Assembly (NCBI GenBank): GCA_002293145.1
Contig: DBCO01000029.1
Span: forward strand, 1-33,981
From: Akkermansiaceae bacterium UBA956
Lineage (GTDB): Bacteria > Verrucomicrobiota > Verrucomicrobiia > Verrucomicrobiales > Akkermansiaceae
Direction of reading: 5' to 3'
Length of the DNA stretch: 33,981 nucleotides
Numbering within the stretch: the first letter of the stretch is position 1; each line of letters begins with the position of its first letter. The notes under the pieces were generated by a model, which ran no database searches, was not told where the DNA came from, and saw only the letters and a program-made list of their open reading frames with translations. The translations under genes and the position numbers were made by a program. Below are positions 7,231-13,433 of this stretch, in pieces.

Positions 7231-9100
7231 ACCACCCGCCCTAGGCCCATTGCTCTCCGGTATTAATTCCCCGGAAGATGTCAAAGCTCTCTCCGATCAG
7301 CAATTGCCTTTACTGGCTGATGAAATACGCCACTCGCTGATCACCTCGCTAGCCAAAACAGGCGGTCACCTTGGCCCGAACTTGGGCGTGGTCGAGTTGA
7401 GCATCGCTCTGCACCGAGTGTTTGCTACTCCCTCAGACAAGTTCGTATTCGACGTTGCCCACCAAGGCTACGTGCACAAGATGCTAACTGGTCGCGCTGA
7501 TAAAATTCATACGATCCGCACCTTCAAGGGCCTCAATGGTTTCTTGCTGCGATCAGAGTCCGAGCACGATAGCTACGGTGCTGGTCACGCTGGCACCTGC
7601 CTCTCGGCTGCTCTCGGCATGGCTGCTGCTCGCGATATACTCAAGGAAGATTCCCACGTTGTTGCTGTCGCTGGCGATGCTGCATTTACTTGCGGTCCTA
7701 CCTTAGAAGCACTCAACAACATCGCCGAGACCACGCGCAAGTTCATTGTGGTGCTTAACGATAACGAATGGTCGATCGATAAAAATGTCGGCGCCATCGC
7801 GAAGTATTTTAACGCACTGCAAACGCACTCGACCTACGCCACCGTTCGTGCTAAAGCGGCAAATTTTGTTGAGAAAGTTGCAGGCAAAGCAGTGCGCAAT
7901 CTCGCGCACAAAGTCGAAGAGGGTGCGAAAAACTTGCTATTCCCGAACGTTTTGTTCGAGAAGTTTGGCATGCGCTATTATGGTCCGATCGATGGTCATG
8001 ACGTTGGCCTGTTGGTGAAAACTTTCGAACATCTGAAAACGCTCAACGAGCCCGTGGTTCTGCACATCATCACCGAAAAAGGTCGTGGCTACAAACCAGC
8101 GTTGGCCAACCCTGGAAAATTTCATGGTCTTGGCTCCTACAACATCGAAGACGGCTCGACTTCGGCGGGTGGGCCTCCAACGGCATCGGAAATCTTTGGT
8201 CGTACTGTCACTGATCTCGCTAAAGCGGATGAAAAAATTGTCGCCATCACAGCTGCCATGCCTGGAGGCACACGCTTCGATATTTTCAAAAACGAACTGC
8301 CCGAGCGCTACTACGATGTCGGCATCGCCGAGGAGCACGCCGCATTGTTTGCCTGCGGTCTTGCGACCCGTGGCATCCGTCCCTTTTTGGCGATCTATTC
8401 GACCTTCATGCAGCGCGCCTACGACATGATCATTCATGACATGGCCTTACAAAATCTTCCCGTGCGCCTCTGCATGGATCGCGGCGGCCTATCGGGCGAT
8501 GACGGACCTACGCACCACGGACTCTTTGATATCGGCTACCTGCGCCATGTGCCAGGCTTGATTTTCATGCAGCCGAAGGATGAAAATGAAATGGTCGACA
8601 TGCTGCATTTCATGGCGGGCTACGAGGCTGGGCCTACGGTCATTCGTTACCCGCGTGGACCGATTCGCGGCACTCCCATTTCGCCTACGCGCAGCAAACT
8701 CGAAATCGGCAAAGCCGAAGTCGTTGCTGATGGCACAGACGTCGCTCTGATCGGCCTGGGCACGATGTTTGAAATGGCCGAGCAAACGAAAGCTCTGTTA
8801 GAAGAAAAAGGCTATTCGGTCGCATTGATCAATCCACGTTTCATTAAGCCGCTCGATGCAGCTGTGATTGAAGAATACGGCAGAAAATGCCGCGTCGTCT
8901 GCACCTTCGAGGACCACGTCATCAAACACGGTTTTGGTGCTGCGGTGATCGAACTCCTGCACGAAGCCGGCATCCACACGCCCGTAGAACGCATCGCCTG
9001 GCCTGATGAATTCGTAGAGCACGGCAAGCCAGAAATCCTGCGCGATCTCCACAAACTCACCGCCGCCGAGGCTGTGACGAAGTGCTTGAAGCATTTGTGA
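7205..9100 (+). CDS. dxs: 1-deoxy-D-xylulose-5-phosphate synthase, divergent
   Basis: A 631-residue thiamine-diphosphate enzyme that condenses pyruvate and glyceraldehyde-3-phosphate, the first step of the non-mevalonate isoprenoid pathway. Conserved parts are GGHLGPNLGVVELSIALH (about 53-70), VAHQGYVHKMLTGR, LNDNEWSI, the catalytic Glu of GIAEEHA (Glu376), the pyrimidine-binding central domain with RGGLSGDDGPTHHG, and the C-terminal transketolase domain. Several motifs differ from the E. coli type: GDA (157-159) instead of GDG in the cofactor motif, HQGYVHK instead of HQAYPHK, and GHAGT for GHSST. The ATG at 7205 lies inside xseB; no later Met precedes the conserved core closely enough to replace it. 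It may be a lineage-specific DXS; another transketolase-like activity is less likely. Confidence 0.85.
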   Translation: MTTPSASSEPPALGPLLSGINSPEDVKALSDQQLPLLADEIRHSLITSLAKTGGHLGPNLGVVELSIALHRVFATPSDKFVFDVAHQGYVHKMLTGRADKIHTIRTFKGLNGFLLRSESEHDSYGAGHAGTCLSAALGMAAARDILKEDSHVVAVAGDAAFTCGPTLEALNNIAETTRKFIVVLNDNEWSIDKNVGAIAKYFNALQTHSTYATVRAKAANFVEKVAGKAVRNLAHKVEEGAKNLLFPNVLFEKFGMRYYGPIDGHDVGLLVKTFEHLKTLNEPVVLHIITEKGRGYKPALANPGKFHGLGSYNIEDGSTSAGGPPTASEIFGRTVTDLAKADEKIVAITAAMPGGTRFDIFKNELPERYYDVGIAEEHAALFACGLATRGIRPFLAIYSTFMQRAYDMIIHDMALQNLPVRLCMDRGGLSGDDGPTHHGLFDIGYLRHVPGLIFMQPKDENEMVDMLHFMAGYEAGPTVIRYPRGPIRGTPISPTRSKLEIGKAEVVADGTDVALIGLGTMFEMAEQTKALLEEKGYSVALINPRFIKPLDAAVIEEYGRKCRVVCTFEDHVIKHGFGAAVIELLHEAGIHTPVERIAWPDEFVEHGKPEILRDLHKLTAAEAVTKCLKHL

Positions 9101-9122
9101 TATAAAGCATTTTAGTTTTTAT

Positions 9123-9147
9123 AGGATCTATTCGCCCCATAGGTCCT
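9123..9147 (+). terminator. Possible terminator hairpin between convergent dxs and exporter genes
   Basis: AGGATCTAT (9123-9131) pairs with ATAGGTCCT (9139-9147) around a 7-nt loop, with one G-U pair on the plus transcript. It sits 22 nt after the dxs stop and next to the stop of the convergent gene. No U-tract follows on either strand, so it is not a classical intrinsic terminator. Confidence 0.3.
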
Positions 9148-9148
9148 G

Positions 9149-10102
9149 TCACTTCGCATCTTCAATAAACACATCCACTTGCTGGCCGACGTAGACGTTG
9201 ATGTCGGTGGGGGGGGTGAAGGAGAAGATGACTTGGAGCACACGGGTATCGACTCGTTCGGTGCTGGCTCCGGTGAGGCTGGTTTTGGGGACGACGTAGG
9301 GCTCGATGTATTCCAGGGTCAGCGGGATGGCATGATCGCGGTCGCCTTTGATGTGGGCGATGGCTTTTTGGTTTTTGTTGATGCGCACGGCGTTTTGCTC
9401 GTCGATGTCCACGCGGGCTTGCAATCGATCGGTGCGACCGAGAATCAAGGACGGGCTTTTCGGATCGGTGCCCGCCCATTCGCCGGCGCGGATGTGGAGT
9501 TGGAGAATGGTGCCATCGCGTGGCGCTTTGACGGATAGGCGTTCGCGCAGAAGTTCGAGGCTGCTTTTCGCGGCTTGGGCGGTTTTTTTCTGGGCCTCGG
9601 CGGCGAGGACTTGGGTGCGTGCGACGTTGACTTCGTCTTTGCGCGATTGCAGATCTTCGGCGGTGATGGCGCGTTTGTCGGCGATTTTGTCGAGTCGATC
9701 AAACATCGCTTGCGAGCTGGCGAGCTGGGCTTGGGTTACCTGAACGGCGGCATCGGCCTGATCGATTTGAGCCTCGGCACCAAGGAGTTGGGCGGCAAGA
9801 TCGCGGTCGTCCAGTTGGAAAAGTAGATCGCCTTTTTTCACTGCTTGGCCGACCTTGATTGGCACGACAGTGACGAGTCCCGGAGCGGGTGTGGCGACGG
9901 TGACATTTTCTTCGAAGGCCTCGATGAGGCCATTGGCGGCGATCATTTCCTCATAGGGCCGGGCAGGAGGCGGCTGCGGCGGAGCATCAGGCATGGGAGA
10001 CTCCGCTGCTTTGATGGTATTGCTGACGACGATTATGCCACAGACTCCTGCGATGGCAAGAATGATGGTGAGGTAGCGGAGGATGGTGAGGAAGATGCTC
10101 AT
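9149..10102 (-). CDS. HlyD-family periplasmic adaptor of an ABC exporter (DevB-like)
   Basis: A 317-residue membrane-fusion protein. One N-terminal membrane segment (about 5-26) is followed by a Pro-rich linker, a lipoyl-like half (VTVVPIKVGQAVKKGDLLFQLDD), a long alpha-helical coiled-coil hairpin (about 105-190, AQIDQADAAVQVTQAQLASS and onward), the second lipoyl half (VKAPRDGTILQLHIRAGE) and a beta-barrel domain. It would link an inner-membrane ABC transporter to an outer-membrane channel. It is the last gene of a three-gene unit with a MacB/LolD-type ATPase (13 bp upstream) and an FtsX-type permease. This order and permease size recall DevBCA exporters. No TolC-like gene is nearby. The substrate is unknown. 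Confidence 0.87.
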   Translation of the reverse strand: MSIFLTILRYLTIILAIAGVCGIIVVSNTIKAAESPMPDAPPQPPPARPYEEMIAANGLIEAFEENVTVATPAPGLVTVVPIKVGQAVKKGDLLFQLDDRDLAAQLLGAEAQIDQADAAVQVTQAQLASSQAMFDRLDKIADKRAITAEDLQSRKDEVNVARTQVLAAEAQKKTAQAAKSSLELLRERLSVKAPRDGTILQLHIRAGEWAGTDPKSPSLILGRTDRLQARVDIDEQNAVRINKNQKAIAHIKGDRDHAIPLTLEYIEPYVVPKTSLTGASTERVDTRVLQVIFSFTPPTDINVYVGQQVDVFIEDAK

Positions 10103-10115
10103 GACGATAAAAAGG

Positions 10116-10841
10116 TTAGCTGTGATGATCGAAGTCGAATTGAGACGTGGGCACGGACTCTAAAATGCGTCCGTCATTCATGGTGGCGATGCGGTCGGAG
10201 TAGGGCAGAATACGGTGATCGTGGGTAACAACAATGGCACAACGTCCCGGTTGGCGCATCAGCTCACGAAACAATTCCATGACCATTTTTCCGTTCTCGG
10301 CATCGAGCGCAGCGGTGGGTTCGTCGCAAATGATCAGACGCGGATTGTGAACCAGCGCGCGGGCAATGGCGACGCGTTGTTGCTGGCCACCGGAAAGTTG
10401 GTTCGAGCGTTTTCTCATGTGCTCGCCCAGCCCGACTTGTTCTAACGATTTCCTGGCAAAGGGCAGCGCCTTGCTCATCGAGTAGCCTTGAATGAGCAGG
10501 GGAACGCAGACATTTTCCTCACAGGTGATGGTGGGGATGAGATTGAATTGCTGAAAGATGAAGCCAATTTGCTTGGCTCGGAAGCGGGTGATAGCGGATT
10601 TTTTCATCAGGTGCAGGTCTTCGCCAAAGACATTGACCTCGCCGGAATCTGGCGTGAGTGTCCCTGCGAGGATGCTGATGAGTGTAGTCTTGCCGCAGCC
10701 GGAAGGCCCGAGAAGCATCAGGATTTCTGATTCATAGGCATCGAGATCGACGCCGTGGAGCACCTGTATGCGCGAGTTACCATCACCAAAACTTTTGGTG
10801 ATGGCGCGGGAGCGGGCGGCGATGGCAGGTGTGGTATTCAT
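10116..10841 (-). CDS. ABC transporter ATPase, MacB/LolD/DevA type
   Basis: A 241-residue nucleotide-binding subunit. It shows Walker A GPSGCGKT (45-52), the Q-loop in FIFQQFNLIP, signature LSGGQQQR (149-156), Walker B LIICDEP and the H-loop His in VVTHDHRI. The FQQFNLIPTITCEENV segment is typical of the LolD/MacB/FtsE group, which works with FtsX-fold permeases rather than importers. It lies between the permease gene (15 bp upstream) and the HlyD-type adaptor gene (13 bp downstream), so the three products should form one export machine. All catalytic motifs are intact. Confidence 0.92.
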   Translation of the reverse strand: MNTTPAIAARSRAITKSFGDGNSRIQVLHGVDLDAYESEILMLLGPSGCGKTTLISILAGTLTPDSGEVNVFGEDLHLMKKSAITRFRAKQIGFIFQQFNLIPTITCEENVCVPLLIQGYSMSKALPFARKSLEQVGLGEHMRKRSNQLSGGQQQRVAIARALVHNPRLIICDEPTAALDAENGKMVMELFRELMRQPGRCAIVVTHDHRILPYSDRIATMNDGRILESVPTSQFDFDHHS

Positions 10842-10856
10842 AAAAAGTAGAGCAGA

Positions 10857-12032
10857 TCAACCACGGAAAACGACGGCGGCATCGAGTAAGCTGACACGCA
10901 GGATACCGAGAAATGAAGCAAGCAAGCAGATGAATATAATCACACCCAGCACGCCGAGGGGAATGATATCGGGCATAAAAAAGGGTGGCTGAGTGTTCTT
11001 GATTGCAGCCATTCCAAATATAGACGCGAAAAGCAGACCGATGCCGTAGCCGATCATACCGACGACGGATACCTGCGTGAGCAGCATCATACAGAGCTTG
11101 CCATTGGTCGCCCCCATGGCCTTGAGCGCGCCGTAGTGCTTGAGATTATCGAGTACGAACAGGTAAAACGTCTGACATGAAATCGCGATGCCGACAATCA
11201 GTCCGACCAATACCGTAGTACCGAAAGAAATCGGTATACCGGTATTTTTCACAAACCAAAAAATCGTGGCGGTGTTGAAATCGCGCGGTGAAGACTTGAA
11301 ACCCAAGTTGACATATGCCTTCAGCCCCGTCTCGGCCTCGATGGTAGCGGCTACTTCATCGACGCTTTTGCCCGCTGCGGGGGAGACTAAAATAGCCGAC
11401 AACATCTTGCGTTGCGGCGGGGAATAACTGAGCGCACGTTCATAGGTCGTCCAGACAAAAGGACCGCCAGTGAACGAACGCATCGCATGGCAAATGCCGA
11501 CGATGCGCGCCTCTTGGTCGTTGATTTCAAAAGTACTACCCATTTTCAAAGGGACTGCAGGATTTGGCGATAAACGCTGGAGCGCGAGATCGTCAACCAC
11601 CACGGCGTTCGGCTGGCGCAGGGACTCGATCGAGCCTTCGATCATCCGCGGTGGTGCCCCAGCAAACGTTGTCGAGTCAATCCCTAACAACTGCACTACC
11701 GTGAGACTACCGTTCTCGAGTCGCACATTTTGCACGCCAGAATATAACGGCATAGCCCAATCGACACCTGAAACGCTGCGCACACGACCGAGGTCGGTAT
11801 CGCGCATGGCGATGGTTTGATTCACCTGTCGCACCTCAGTTTCCACCACCCAGATCGGCGCGGGGGCATTTTTCAGAATCGCTGTGGTCCAGCGCATCAG
11901 ACCGCAAAACACCGAGCTTTGTTGAGTCATCAGAAAGGTGGAAAACATCACGCCAAACACCAGCATTAGGTATTTCGCAGTGTCACCAAAAAGCATTTTA
12001 AGCGCCAAACGGAACATGGAGGCGCTGAGCAT
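10857..12032 (-). CDS. ABC exporter permease, FtsX/MacB/DevC type
   Basis: A 391-residue inner-membrane permease. One N-terminal membrane segment (about 18-40) precedes a large extracytoplasmic domain (about 45-250, MacB periplasmic-core-like) and three C-terminal membrane segments (around 265-290, 312-345 and 355-385). That is the FtsX-fold layout. Only one copy is present, so it should act as a homodimer with the ATPase encoded 15 bp downstream. Translation could start at ATG 12032 or at the internal ATG at 12017 (MFRLALKML); neither has a clear ribosome-binding site. Length and gene order fit DevC of DevBCA exporters, which span both membranes together with TolC. The substrate cannot be read from sequence. 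Confidence 0.83.
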   Translation of the reverse strand: MLSASMFRLALKMLFGDTAKYLMLVFGVMFSTFLMTQQSSVFCGLMRWTTAILKNAPAPIWVVETEVRQVNQTIAMRDTDLGRVRSVSGVDWAMPLYSGVQNVRLENGSLTVVQLLGIDSTTFAGAPPRMIEGSIESLRQPNAVVVDDLALQRLSPNPAVPLKMGSTFEINDQEARIVGICHAMRSFTGGPFVWTTYERALSYSPPQRKMLSAILVSPAAGKSVDEVAATIEAETGLKAYVNLGFKSSPRDFNTATIFWFVKNTGIPISFGTTVLVGLIVGIAISCQTFYLFVLDNLKHYGALKAMGATNGKLCMMLLTQVSVVGMIGYGIGLLFASIFGMAAIKNTQPPFFMPDIIPLGVLGVIIFICLLASFLGILRVSLLDAAVVFRG

Positions 12033-12124
12033 ACAGAGTAATACCAGAAAAGCAAATGTAGAGAGGGGTTTTGAAAAAAAGAAACACGAGGAAGCCCACT
12101 TTTGCTTTTTGCTCTTTTTTCAAG

Positions 12125-12152
12125 TCTTATATCTTACGTCTTATGTCCGAAG
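12125..12152. repeat. Short heptad repeat cluster
   Basis: Three adjacent 7-bp units TCTTATA, TCTTACG and TCTTATG (12125-12145) are followed by a degenerate fourth, TCCGAAG. On the other strand this reads as TAAGA spaced every 7 bases. It lies in the spacer between the exporter genes and the tRNA. Function unknown. Confidence 0.5.
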
Positions 12153-12178
12153 GTCTTTCCTCTCTAACATCTCATCAC

Positions 12179-12204
12179 GTAAAAACCACCGAACTGCGGT
12201 GGTT
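12179..12204 (-). terminator. Intrinsic terminator downstream of tRNA-Glu
   Basis: On the minus strand a perfect 8-bp stem AACCACCG/CGGTGGTT with a 5-nt loop (12184-12204) is followed by a T-run (TTTTTA, 12183-12179 region). It lies 46 nt after the tRNA 3' end and should end the tRNA transcript before the exporter operon. Confidence 0.7.
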
Positions 12205-12249
12205 GTGTTCTATCTGAGAAGTTTCGCCTCTGAGATCTTGCCAAAAAAA

Positions 12250-12324
12250 TGGCGACTCGTAAGGGAGTTGAACCCTTCTTGCCAGGATGAAAACCTGGAG
12301 TCCTAACCGATAGACGAACGAGTC
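12250..12324 (-). tRNA. tRNA-Glu (anticodon UUC), CCA encoded
   Basis: A full cloverleaf can be drawn. The acceptor stem GACTCGT/ACGAGTC is perfect. The D-arm is GTCTATCGGTTAGGAC. The anticodon stem CCAGG/CCTGG has loop TTTTCAT, placing anticodon TTC. The variable loop is 4 nt and the T-arm is AAGGG-TTCAACT-CCCTT. Discriminator G is followed by an encoded CCA and then seven T. The tRNA is on the same strand as the exporter genes. Confidence 0.95.
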
Positions 12325-12414
12325 ATGAAGCAGTGGTTGGGGGCGCAGAAGTTCGCAGAATTCCCAAAAAAGACAAGAAATTTTTTACAGAAAATGCATT
12401 TTTTTTTCAAGGCC

Positions 12415-13320
12415 TTAATTTTGCAACATCGGAGTGATGATTTCGCTACAATTGCGATAGAAATTTTCTGCATTGATCCACCATGAGGCGAGGAAATTAT
12501 GCCAAGTCAGTGACCTCGCGGAGATGCATAGCATGCCACAAAGCAACAGCACGTTGGCAATATAGATGATCACTAACGAGAAAAAAGTGTCGTTCTCTTT
12601 GAGGTCGGGCTGATCTCGGGGGATCATCCACAAAGTCCAGAAGATGTGGAAGGCCCAGCTCGATCCAATGAGGAAAAAAAGAATCTGATCCGTGTAGGGA
12701 GGCAGTGTAGTAAAGATGCCGATCAATCCATAAACTGCCAAGGTTGCCATCGACCACGACGGCACAAAGTACGGCGACAGAGAGATCAGCAGATTGGATT
12801 TGTTCGTCGCGATGTAGCCACCTTTCGTGGAAGCTTTAAAATCAAAGACCCAACCAAAGTGGAAAACAACGAACATGGCGTGGGTGTATTCGTGACCTAA
12901 TACATATAAATAAAGTAGACTCCTGCGGCACAGGCCCGTCATCAGGCAGGTGAGCATGATCACAGCTCCGAGCCCGAAATACCAAAACTCGGGCGTGCGC
13001 CAAAATCCGCGCTGCAAGGTTTCGTGCGAAAACTGGCTCCACAAGGTCTGAGTCGTTACCACACAGATGGGAATGAGGATCAGCGCAAAAAGCCAGCGCA
13101 GCAGCCGAGTGGGCCAAGTGAGCTCATATTCATCATACTCGCGACCTTCTGCTAGGGCTGCTCGGATGTGCTTGAACTCGCGTAAATTGGCGTGCCGATT
13201 GGTTTTATTGAGAGCCTGTCGATTGATCTGTCGCAAGCCAGCCAAAAACGTCGTGTTATCACGCGCTTTGTTACGGGCGCGGATTTTGGACAGTTCCAGT
13301 TTCTTGCGGGTGCGAGCCAT
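12415..13320 (-). CDS. Membrane protein with HEXXH metalloprotease motif, M50-like
   Basis: The chosen start is the ATG complementary to 13318-13320, giving 301 residues and a basic N-terminus (MARTRKKLEL). A longer frame to 13452 exists but would overlap the divergent gene and adds non-conserved sequence. Membrane segments lie at about 75-92 and 112-130, then the zinc motif HEYTH (143-147) in VLGHEYTHAMFVVFHFGW, then SPYFVP (182-187), which sits where site-2-type proteases have their third-ligand region, and further hydrophobic segments. A role as an intramembrane metalloprotease of the M50 class is plausible but rests on these motifs only. No substrate such as an anti-sigma factor is encoded next to it; the divergent neighbour is a secreted beta-helix/PDZ protein. 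Confidence 0.6.
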   Translation of the reverse strand: MARTRKKLELSKIRARNKARDNTTFLAGLRQINRQALNKTNRHANLREFKHIRAALAEGREYDEYELTWPTRLLRWLFALILIPICVVTTQTLWSQFSHETLQRGFWRTPEFWYFGLGAVIMLTCLMTGLCRRSLLYLYVLGHEYTHAMFVVFHFGWVFDFKASTKGGYIATNKSNLLISLSPYFVPSWSMATLAVYGLIGIFTTLPPYTDQILFFLIGSSWAFHIFWTLWMIPRDQPDLKENDTFFSLVIIYIANVLLLCGMLCISARSLTWHNFLASWWINAENFYRNCSEIITPMLQN

Positions 13321-13433
13321 GTGCTTTGGTGAAAGCTTAATTATCAGGGATTCCGAAAGAAGCAAGTGCATATTTGAAAAGCCTTTTCGTAGCCAGCAAA
13401 ACGGGCCTTTCACGCGAAAGAAAGACACGGTAA

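Noticed and set aside
11938..12306. 122-codon plus-strand open frame
   Set aside because: It crosses the exporter permease start, the terminator and the tRNA-Glu gene in antisense; no protein features.
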